Shown here one piece after another: positions 7,735-13,987 of a stretch of 13,987 bases of DNA. Under the pieces are notes generated by a model, which saw nothing but the letters and a program-made list of their open reading frames with translations, ran no database searches and was not told the origin of the DNA. The position numbers and the translations under genes are program-made. Positions within the stretch are counted from its first letter, which is position 1; each line of letters begins with the position of its first letter. The stretch lies in assembly GCF_000003605.2 (NCBI RefSeq), contig NW_003156748.1:27555-41541 (forward strand), in the 5' to 3' direction. Origin of the DNA: Saccoglossus kowalevskii (lineage: Eukaryota > Hemichordata > Enteropneusta > Harrimaniidae).

Positions 7735-8309
7735 TGCAATGGGATAGACAGGAAATCTCTACTTGACCAGATTCTATTGTCAATTTCTGGCAATGAAGAA
7801 ATGCAACAAGATGAAGAAGCTTTCCACGGTTCCAGACAGCCACATGACAGACAGAGAGAGAGAGGGAAAGTTGGTGGACCAATGGAGGGATCCCTATGGC
7901 TGGCCATGCGTAGATGTATGTTCATCCCTGTTACTATCGCTGGTTCTCGGGGACTCTTCTTGGTGGATACTGGGGCAACTGATGTTGCCATCTCGACCAC
8001 TATGTTGAATGGTATGGTGCCGCACTTTAGGCCACCGCTGAAGTCCATCCCGTCTGGTTGTGGTGTCTGGGCGGCTAATTCTACTCTCATAAAGGTGCAT
8101 GGGTCTGGTTACTTCTCAGTGACCCTGGGTGGACGTACTATCTCCACTCTGGCTATTGTGGTGGATATACCTATTGATGGTGTGATTGGTATGTTGCTGC
8201 TGTGTTCAATTGCACAGTCGACTTTGGCGCCAATGTCTTGCGTATAGGGAGGACGGTGGTTCGTGCTGAGGTCAGCAAGAAGGGTCAGCAAGCAACGTCG
8301 TCACGTTGA
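7735..8309 (+). pseudogene. second retropepsin (aspartic protease), nearly intact
   Basis: Retropepsins cleave retroelement polyproteins as dimers. From LLDQILLSISGNEEMQQ the frame runs through FIPVTIAGSRGLFLVDTGAT, with the catalytic D-T-G-A-T at 7966-7980, then the flap region (SGYFSVTLGGRTIST) and DGVIGM at 8176-8193, which matches the conserved hydrophobic-Gly motif. The length of about 110 residues is normal for one protease. A single-base shift near 8199-8206 moves the end (VDFGANVLRIGRTVVRAEV) to another frame, stopping at TGA 8307-8309. The reading is continuous back to 7687, but codons before 7735 are probably insert. No RT follows. It differs from the remnant at 2585-2800. Confidence 0.75.
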
Positions 8310-8695
8310 AGTTGGTTGTGCAGTTTCTTGGTGTTGAAGCAGCGTCTTTTAAATGTTTTTTATACTCTCTTTATATATATATATACATCCCTCAGTTGTA
8401 TGTTTTGTTGGTTTCAGAGGATGTGTGTCTCCGGCTCTGTGTTTTTTTCTGCTTTTGTGTGGAATGCCCTCTTGAAATTAACAAACTAGCGTTGTTGTAA
8501 CTTTATTGTTTGTCTGTCTGTTTTTTTGTTGCTCACAAGCCTTTGGGTGTGTAGGCAGCTAGTATGGTGTGTGTCTGTATGCATGTGTTTCACTTTGGGG
8601 TTTGGGCCATGAAGGATGATACCCGTAGTCTGAAGGACGATACATGTACCTGGTTCGATTCGTGGGTGTGGGTGTCACCTTGATGACCTGGGTTT
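8310..8695 (+). other. G/T-rich noncoding stretch before the polypurine tract
   Basis: No coding frame. It contains a (TA)n run near 8370-8385 and many TGTGTG/TTTGTCTG motifs. It is consistent with a 3' untranslated region of a retroelement. Confidence 0.5.
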
Positions 8696-8707
8696 GAAGG
8701 GGGAGGG
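8696..8707 (+). other. polypurine tract
   Basis: GAAGGGGGAGGG is directly followed by TGTAACCC. LTR elements use such a purine run to prime plus-strand DNA just before the 3' LTR, so the site marks the end of an internal region. Confidence 0.6.
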
Positions 8708-9060
8708 TGTAACCCATGTTTATGCTGTGCTTCGGCCCTCTGGTTGTGCCAGCTTGTAGTCCTGTAGTCTGTGTGCACTGAAGCATGTGTGTGATCGGTT
8801 AGTGAGGGCGCCATGCAGCTCTGTCTACTGTGTATATTACCTTTGTTGGCTGTATGCCAACCTCTTTCGCGGGAACCTTTGTTATGAGTGTGATGTAGAG
8901 TGACTGTTGTTGCACCTATGATACTGTGTGCTATACTCTTTTAGATATGTAATTATTTAGAGGTTGATTTAGAAAGTAGTTCTTATGACATTTTTATGAG
9001 CATTTCTTGTGTTGTAGTTTACTGTAAATTACGGGACGAGGTAGTTTTTTGGGGTGTACA
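8708..9060 (+). other. candidate LTR (left edge clear, right edge tentative)
   Basis: It begins TGTAAC immediately after the purine tract and could end at GTGTACA (9060), giving a TG...CA unit of 353 bp. A second copy was not found in the window, so the ends cannot be fixed by alignment. The right edge could lie well beyond 9060. Confidence 0.35.
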
Positions 9061-9675
9061 GGGCTGGGAGCCAAAGGACTCTCTCTCTCTCTTCTGGCGC
9101 CGAGCGGTTAGCAGCACTGAGCACGTTGGCAGCAAGCTACATTCTTTGAAGAAAAGAAGAAGAAGCAGGAAACCGGACGTGAACCACTGTTGTTGCAGTG
9201 CTACGATGGACAGCTAGATCAACCCGTGGCGGAACCTTGATCATGACTGGTAGGTGAACTATCACTATTCGGAGAGGGGCCCCGAAACATCTTTTGATTG
9301 CAATCAAACGTTGAACAATTATCACATTAACTGTTATTGCGTCAAAATTTTGTGATTTTCATCATTGTAGCTTTTTGTGGGTAGTGAGAGCACTTTTTCC
9401 CGTGCTGTGTAGTTTTTTGTGCGTGGCCGCGAGATTGCATCATTCCTCCGTTGCACGCCTCGTGAATTTTCCTAATGCCTTGCCTCGGCCGTTGTTAACT
9501 TTTTTTTATCCACACGCCCTGCTTCTTGTATAGCGTGGGGCTGGTGTGGGCGGCATTTACTGCTTTGTTCCGGCATTTTATTTGTACAGCAATTATTGCA
9601 TTGTGTTCGGCGTGAGTGTTAGGCACTGCCAGGTTAATTTAGTTTATTTATAAGCAAGTTCTTGGCGGACTACTT
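9061..9675. other. unassigned G/T-rich DNA
   Basis: No gene recognised. It contains a (CT)n run (about 9079-9092) and a TGGCGCCGAGCGG motif (9095-9107) that looks both tRNA-like and primer-site-like but fits neither fully. It may still be LTR or leader sequence if the LTR is longer than 353 bp. Confidence 0.4.
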
Positions 9676-9987
9676 TTATGTGATTTTATTTTTCAAGTGA
9701 CAAGGTGCCACTGGGTTAATTTGGTCAGTCTGTTGGATTGGCTCAGTTTGTTCATTGAGCTGGTTCATTTGACCAGATCCTGTCAGATTATTATTGTACA
9801 CCATCTTATAGCTGGTTTTACTTATTATGTTATGTGGTGAGGTTAATGTTGACGTTATCCTATTAAATCGGCAGTATGAGCCGTCTCTGTTTATAACCAA
9901 AATATATGTGTTGGCTGGTTTGTTTGAGTTGACTGATTCATTCCCTGACTGTGTCTGCATACCAACTCCTCTACCCCGGACCATCAA
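9676..9987 (-). pseudogene. possible Ty3/gypsy pol C-terminal tail fragment
   Basis: The 103-residue minus-strand frame holds ANTYILVINRDGSYCRFNR, similar in pattern to the 'sY.v...dG...rRNR' block at the end of the integrase region of many gypsy elements, followed by a Gln/Asn-rich tail (QMNQLNEQTEPIQQTDQ). Just upstream another frame reads TGAVSRTKDRLDGPG, which suits the preceding SH3-like strand. The match is short and the frame broken, so this is tentative. It is in the opposite orientation to the element at 2209-5959. Confidence 0.35.
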
Positions 9988-10133
9988 GTCTGTCTTTGGT
10001 ACGTGAGACAGCCCCTGTGATCGTGAGGAGGGAGAAGACTATTGGTATCCTGCTGAGTTTATTTAGATTGGTGAACGGAAGTTTCATCATCTGCCTCGCC
10101 CCGTCGGAGTCCCATGAACGCCGGATGGCGGGG

Positions 10134-11177
10134 TGGCAAAGGCTCTAATGAAGGCCTTGTACTTCAAAGGATCTCCTGAAATTGGGGTTATTTTCTGTGA
10201 TGGCAATGAGGCTCGCTTGTTGTGGTCAATTAGCATCTTCGCCACCTCATTTTGTCGATTCATTACTGCCTGAGGTAGCACTGCTGTGATGACTAGTACT
10301 CGATTGCGTTTCAAGTTTCCTGTTGTCACCATTACTGTTGTGTGTCTTTGAATTATCATCTCTAGGATTTACCTACACTGGTTCTTAGTCACATGGATAA
10401 CTTCTTGTTTAACAACACCCACATTCGGCAAGGGTTTCCGTGGAAACAAACACTTTGCGATGTCACCTGGATTGTCTCCATCTTCATGTTGTTGATATGT
10501 TTCAATTTTTGCATTCTCTGCTGCAATTTGGGTTTTCAAATCTAACATTTCCTTTTTTCTTGCGTAATTCCTCCAGCTGGTATTTTTCTTGCAAATAACG
10601 CTCTTCTGTTTGTCTTTTTAACTGAGCTTCCTGCTGCTCCAATAAATACTTTTCTTCCATAGCTGCCATGTATACCAGCAACTCTGCTCGCCAACTGCAG
10701 CACTGACCTTTGAAGTTTCAGACTCCACACTACTGGTGCATGACACTTTACTACAATGGGATTTTGATGTAGTAGATGTGTTTCTATGTAGACTAAAAGC
10801 ACTGTCTTCAGGCTTGATATCATCAAAACTCAAATTCATGTCATGGGGAGTATTATCATGAAGCCAGCCTTCAGTATGTACTCGAAACCTATTAAATTCC
10901 ACCGAACGGGGCATAGACCAATTTATTATCAGTTTGTCTGAAGTATTCATAGGTAGTCTCCCACTCCAGCAACTTGTGTTTAACCTCCAACACATTGTTC
11001 TTATCCTTAACCAGCTCATTAATTTGGTTATTTTTTTTGCGTAACTTTACCGCACAAGGCTGCTCTACTTAACTTCAAACGATCTCTCTCTGCCTGTAAT
11101 GCCTTTTCAGTCATGGCTGGTACACGCTTGTCAGTTTGAGACGCTAATAATAGACTGTCATTATTAGGAGAAGCCAT
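10134..11177 (-). pseudogene. BEL/Pao-type gag fragment, frameshifted
   Basis: The start is ATG 11177 (MASPNNDSLLLASQ). Frames then switch through INELVKDKNNVLEVKHKLLE, then DDIKPEDSAFSLHRNTSTTS with a Ser-rich stretch, then a long coiled coil (MEEKYLLEQQEAQLKRQTEE; YQLEELRKKK; QIAAENAKIETYQ), a Ser/Asn-rich linker, and finally NEVAKMLIDHNKRASLP with ISGDPLKYKAFIRAFA. The last block is the start of the DUF1759-type Gag domain of BEL/Pao elements. It breaks off at about 10134, so everything after is missing. At least four frame changes occur, among them the T8 run near 11032 and the A6 run near 10555 (sense strand A). The assignment rests on the order of these blocks. Confidence 0.65.
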
Positions 11178-11238
11178 TTTAATTATGCTGATAAGTAAAA
11201 CCTAATACAATTACAATACAATGAGAGAATAGACAATA

Positions 11239-11255
11239 CCTGAATTTCACCACCA
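11239..11255 (-). other. candidate primer-binding site
   Basis: On the minus strand TGGTGGTGAAATTCAGG starts two bases after an LTR-like ACA end and 62 nt before the gag ATG. Starting with TGG, the complement of a tRNA CCA end, and the spacing are right for a primer-binding site. The tRNA was not identified. Confidence 0.4.
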
Positions 11256-11257
11256 AA

Positions 11258-11471
11258 TGTAAACAAACAGAGACACCTCTAAATACCAAATAAATACCGA
11301 ACAGATGTAATGTCACTAGTGGACCAGCCTAGCATTAGGATGTTGTGAATAAATACACTACACTATTAAGAAACAGAAAGCTTAGACAGATGGGAAAAGA
11401 CCAACAGCCAAACACCAACAGCGAAAAATGCAATTAAATTTAATTAATTAAACTGCAACCTGAACAAGCCC
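11258..11471 (-). other. candidate BEL LTR, 3' part
   Basis: In the minus orientation the stretch ends GTTTACA at 11258 and precedes the primer-binding site. It is AT-rich with no gene. It is cut at 11471/11472 by the hAT terminus, so the rest of the LTR, if present, is beyond the hAT. Confidence 0.4.
11464..11471. repeat. predicted 8-bp hAT target-site duplication (left copy)
   Basis: The octamer acaagccc lies directly before the CAGTG end. hAT elements duplicate 8 bp on insertion, so the same octamer is expected after the right terminus, outside the window. Confidence 0.35.
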
Positions 11472-11493
11472 CAGTGTTCTCCCCAGGGCCTTG

Positions 11494-11538
11494 AAGGATC
11501 ACGATACCGTGACGCTTGGTCTCTCGCCCGTGATCCTT
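11494..11538. repeat. subterminal 10-bp inverted repeat in the hAT
   Basis: aaggatcacg (11494-11503) and cgtgatcctt (11529-11538) are perfect reverse complements with a 25-nt loop, starting 22 nt from the terminus. The direct motif ccgtgacgc occurs at 11507-11515 and 11548-11556. Such subterminal motifs are typical transposase-binding sites in hAT elements. Confidence 0.65.
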
Positions 11539-11820
11539 GACGGCTGGCCGTGACGCATGAAAAACACGCCTTCCCCCAAAAAAACAATAGCAAGGCACGC
11601 GACTGGCATCACTGTCGTGTGCATTTCCGTTGTGAAAACAAAGAGTTGATGTACAAGTATCGGAGACGTGTTAACGAGTTGTCTGCAGGCAACCTATCAC
11701 GTAATCTTACTGGTCATGTGCTATCATGGTGTCTCATTAGGTGCGAAGTGACCCAGTGTTCGTTGGAGCTCGTGTATTGTCATGGGTCAGACAAAACAAG
11801 ATTTTCTGTCTGGAAATAGG

Positions 11821-11864
11821 CATAAAAGTAGCCTGGCTAACAGGTACTCTCAGTTTTTGACGTC
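11821..11864 (+). promoter_or_regulatory. hAT transposase promoter: TATA-like and CRE-like boxes
   Basis: CATAAAAG at 11821-11828 lies 60-67 nt before the ATG, a fitting place for a TATA box with a short 5' leader. TGACGTC (11858-11864), the core of a CREB/ATF site, lies between it and the ATG. The 11557-11820 stretch upstream has no recognisable gene. Confidence 0.4.
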
Positions 11865-11887
11865 GATCGCCTTGAGAAGACATCACC

Positions 11888-12134
11888 ATGCATCGTCGTG
11901 ACATCGCTAGTTGGTTTTCTCCTCGCCCGCCGCTGCAGGCTGTTGTTGTGTCTACCGATAACACCGTTGAAGTTGGTCCGGTTGTTGATCGTGATGTGAT
12001 CGTATCCACCGCTGCACAGAAACGTAAACGGTGTAATGAAGCTTCGAAAGATTCGCAGAAGAAACGTAGAACTGGTATCGACCCACAGTGGTTTAAAAAA
12101 TATTCATGGTTAAAAGAAACTCCAGATAGCAAAG
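11888..12134 (+). pseudogene. hAT transposase exon 1 (N-terminus, nuclear localisation signal)
   Basis: ATG 11888 opens an 82-codon exon. Residues 3-12 (RRDIASWFSP) resemble the short motif 'I..FF' found at the start of many hAT-derived proteins. Residues 45-61 hold KRKR and KKRR separated by ten residues, a clear bipartite nuclear localisation signal. Residues 66-82 (DPQWFKKYSWLKETPDSK) begin the zinc-finger block. The donor is AAAG|GTTTGT. Splicing to 12540 yields SKGMLCKVC, which restores the expected W-L...G-x-x-C-x-x-C pattern, while reading through the donor does not. The ATG lies in ATCACCATG, a good animal start context. Classed as a pseudogene exon only because exon 4 is broken. Confidence 0.75.
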
Positions 12135-12539
12135 GTTTGTACAAATATTTTTGCCGGGTATTTTTGTTGACGTTTCATAGCGGGTCAAGAGATTATCTGA
12201 ACACGAGGTCACGTACTGTGGATCTCCCGGGGTCACTCTAGGTTTATAATTTTCCAATGCTATCAATCATTTATCATTAATTTTCTTTCGAATTATGCAC
12301 AATCTGTTGTTATCTCCACATTGTTTATACTTGTTCGAAGAAATGATTGTTTTTTTTTTTGATTTGCGACTACCTCCCGTGACGCAATTCGGTTCAAAAT
12401 GGCGGCAAAAACATCGGTAAACAATGAGAGGTCAGCCTTGTATGTTGGTCTCGTGTACGTCAACAAACTATTTCCGTGTCGTTTGTAAGCTGTTTAATGT
12501 TTTCAAGATAATTCAGTATATTAATTTTATTTTTAATAG
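12135..12539 (+). other. hAT transposase intron 1
   Basis: 405 nt, GT...TAATAG. It holds a third copy of ccgtgacgc (12377-12385) and an ATGGCGGC (12397-12404) whose short frame does not splice in phase to exon 2. No other gene is seen. Confidence 0.75.
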
Positions 12540-12883
12540 GAATGTTGTGCAAAGTTTGTGGTCGTTTTAACTTAACGGCACAGAGTGGATCTAAAGTCTG
12601 GAGCTCCGTCCCGTGTACGACGTTACGGAAGGCCAGTCTCGATAAACATGCAAAATCGGATATGCACAAGACTGCACTGGGGTTAGAATGTGATGCTATT
12701 GAGAACACTCCAGTTGATGAGATATTCAATGTCCAGAAAAGCATGCAAAGGATGGCACTTGAAGGAGCACTAAAATGTATCTATCGGTTAGCCAAAAATG
12801 AGATTGCGCACACAACTAACTACAGTTCACTGATGGAGTTGATGAAAGGCATGGGTTGCTCATACTTGCAACATTTAGACCAG
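12540..12883 (+). pseudogene. hAT transposase exon 2 (TTF-type zinc finger)
   Basis: Acceptor TAATAG is followed by a phase-1 start. MLCKVCGRFN gives the first Cys pair. VPCTTLRKASLDKHAKSDMH supplies a further Cys and two His, matching the C-x2-C...C...H-x5-H layout of TTF/BED-like fingers of ZNF862- or C17orf113-like proteins; the finger likely binds transposon ends. A helical region follows (MQRMALEGALKCIYRLAKNE; YSSLMELMKGMG). The exon ends at phase 0 before GTAATT. Confidence 0.8.
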
Positions 12884-12930
12884 GTAATTGTTTTCACAAT
12901 CATAATTCCACTTATTATTAAACTATATAG

Positions 12931-13107
12931 GGTGGTAATGCAAACTACACCTCAGAGAGAATTCTTCAAGAATTCTTGGATGCAATTTCTGAAGTGATCA
13001 AACAAGAAATATTTGATGATATAAGACGCAGTCCTTGTTTCAGTATACTCATGGATGAAACTACAGATATAGCTATATTAAAACAGCTCATTACCTATTG
13101 TAGATAT
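12931..13107 (+). pseudogene. hAT transposase exon 3 (first catalytic Asp)
   Basis: After a 47-nt intron (12884-12930) the exon reads GGNANYTSERILQEFLDAI and SPCFSILMDETTDIAILK. The MDETTD block carries the first acidic catalytic residue of the hAT RNase-H fold. The exon has 59 codons if it ends at TAT 13107. The donor GTCAAG is weak; without splicing the frame stops at TAA 13129-13131. Ending at 13107 joins CRY to VKTSFID in exon 4, which fits the family well. Confidence 0.75.
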
Positions 13108-13213
13108 GTCAAGATTAAGCACTTTTCTTAAGCATTTTTTATTTATTTATTTTTTATTTCTCAGTGATTTTATTAATGAAAACATAAATATATATATTTT
13201 ATTTTATTGTTAG

Positions 13214-13380
13214 GTAAAGACATCATTCATTGATATTGATGATTTACCAGATGGCAAGGCAGAAACTATTGTGCAAAGTACTGAGAGAATGTTTGGTGCC
13301 AATGATTTAAACTTCAACCAGTGTGCAACCTTAGGCTCAGATGGGGCAGCTGAGCAGTGATGGTTGGAAAGAGGTCTGGT
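13214..13380 (+). pseudogene. hAT transposase exon 4 (second catalytic Asp), 5-nt insertion
   Basis: Acceptor GTTAG at 13209-13213, donor GGT|GTAAGT at 13381. The frame reads VKTSFIDIDDLPDGKAETIV and TLGSDGAA, where SDGA holds the second catalytic Asp. Right after it the frame reaches TGA at 13358-13360. In another frame the exon continues with VMVGKRSG, the residues expected next. The exon is 167 nt; five nucleotides fewer would give 54 whole codons and phase 0 to exon 5. A 5-nt insertion near 13350-13356 is therefore the simplest explanation. The open product would end before the hAT C-terminal catalytic Glu. Confidence 0.8.
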
Positions 13381-13518
13381 GTAAGTATTCAGTAGGCTTT
13401 AAATACAAACAAAAGGAATGATCAATTGATGCCAAAATTATTTGGCAACTCTAAAAATTAGCCATGTTTTAGAAAATTACAATCCACTCACAATAATAAA
13501 TATGTTTTTTTTTAACAG

Positions 13519-13710
13519 GTTGGTCAGAGATTGAGAGAAAAAAATGAGAAATTGTTAAATATTCACTGTGTCGCCCACCGATTAGCACTGGCAGCAGCTC
13601 AAGCTATGCGGGACATACCGTACATGAAAAGATTTAGTAACACATTGCAACAGCTTTATAAATACTACCAGAATTCATCTGTACGTATGGCAGGCCTCAC
13701 TGAGATTCAG
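13519..13710 (+). pseudogene. hAT transposase exon 5 (CxxH motif)
   Basis: 64 whole codons between TTTAACAG and GTTGGT. It reads VGQRLREKNEKLLNIHCVAH with RLALAAAQAM, where C-V-A-H is the Cys-x-x-His motif that starts the helical insertion domain of hAT transposases. YMKRFSNTLQQLYKYYQNSS follows. Phase 0 on both sides matches its neighbours. Confidence 0.8.
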
Positions 13711-13825
13711 GTTGGTTTTATATAATGTTTCAGTAAAATTTTCTTGTATTTAACAGTTTATTGTTGTAAATGAATTGAAGGTATAAAAAATGAGCAGATG
13801 TAAGTATTTGTTTTATTTTTTGTAG

Positions 13826-13987
13826 AAAATATTGGGTGATCCAGAACTACGACTCAAAGAAGCAAAGGCTGTGAGATGGCTTTCACATCACAGAGCAGTG
13901 GAAGCCATAAGGAAGTGTTTTCCATCCCTTATTTTAAGTTTAGACAGAGAAGCCTCAGAAAGAGATGATCCAACAGCTGCTGGTTTA
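13826..13987 (+). pseudogene. hAT transposase exon 6, partial (runs off window)
   Basis: Acceptor TTTGTAG, then 54 open codons to the window end: ILGDPELRLKEAKAVRWLSH and HRAVEAIRKCFPSLILSL. The 'K....RWLS...A' block is typical of the insertion domain of ZNF862-like hAT proteins. The dimerisation region and the catalytic Glu would lie further right. Confidence 0.8.

Larger units (their letters stand above)
11472..13987 (+). mobile_element. hAT DNA transposon, left part (continues past window)
   Basis: It starts CAGTGTTCTCCCCAGGG, a hAT-type terminal inverted repeat, followed by subterminal repeats, a promoter and a transposase gene in the same orientation. hAT elements move by cut-and-paste using an RNase-H-fold transposase. 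Only the left terminus is present. Because the transposase has at least five introns, a domesticated gene that keeps its old terminus is also possible. Confidence 0.65.

Noticed and set aside
8652-8662. GGTTCGATTCG resembling a pol III B box (tRNA or SINE)
   Set aside because: No A box or foldable cloverleaf was found upstream, and it lies just before the polypurine tract of a retroelement.
9095-9107. TGGCGCCGAGCGG as tRNA D-arm or primer-binding site
   Set aside because: It has two extra bases against an A box, no B box follows, and the sequence before it (CT repeat) does not end in CA as an LTR should.
11550-11819. 89-residue plus-strand frame before the transposase
   Set aside because: It begins in subterminal hAT repeats, lacks any motif, and lies in the promoter region.
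12397-12492. ATGGCGGC in hAT intron 1 as an alternative first exon
   Set aside because: Its possible donors (near 12415 and 12485) join exon 2 in the wrong phase.

Overview
The window looks like animal nuclear DNA, most likely from a marine invertebrate; the species cannot be named. The grounds are GT-AG introns, an ATGGCGGC-type gene start beside ETS and CCAAT boxes, AT-rich introns, and Ty3/gypsy, BEL/Pao and hAT elements with no bacterial gene organisation. No rRNA, tRNA or CRISPR array was found. Almost all coding potential is either one decayed cellular gene or mobile-element sequence.

Layout. (1) Positions 1-2181, minus strand: the 5' part of a RecQ-like DNA helicase gene. Exon 1 carries Walker A and exon 2 carries DEAH, with matching splice phase. 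Four frameshifts and one in-frame stop make it a probable pseudogene. A TATA-less promoter lies at about 2184-2250. (2) About 2209-5959, plus strand: a degenerate Ty3/gypsy element in the usual order (two CCHC knuckles, protease remnant, linker, RT, integrase, C-terminal tail). It has many frameshifts and has lost the first half of the RT palm and most of RNase H. (3) 5960-9060, plus strand: a G/T-rich spacer, a second coiled-coil/CCHC open frame, an AT-rich segment of about 1.1 kb that seems to interrupt the zinc knuckle, a second and intact-looking retropepsin, then a polypurine tract and an LTR-like TGTAAC start at 8708. It may be a separate gag-pro fragment or an unusual 3' ORF of the same element. 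(4) 9061-11471: unassigned G/T-rich DNA, then on the minus strand a possible Ty3 pol tail, a BEL/Pao-type gag fragment, and a candidate primer-binding site and LTR end. (5) 11472 to the window end, plus strand: the left part of a hAT transposon. It has a CAGTG terminus, subterminal repeats, a TATA-like and CRE-like promoter, and a transposase gene split over at least six exons, related to the TTF-zinc-finger hAT group (ZNF862/C17orf113-like). A 5-nt insertion breaks the frame in exon 4.

The genes do not form a pathway. The region is a nested graveyard: retroelements sit next to a helicase promoter, and a hAT sits in or beside a BEL LTR. Many breaks are single-base shifts, several of them in homopolymers, in unrelated loci. 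Base-calling indels in the assembly are therefore a live alternative to true decay for some of them. All family assignments come from reading motifs by eye; no database search was possible.
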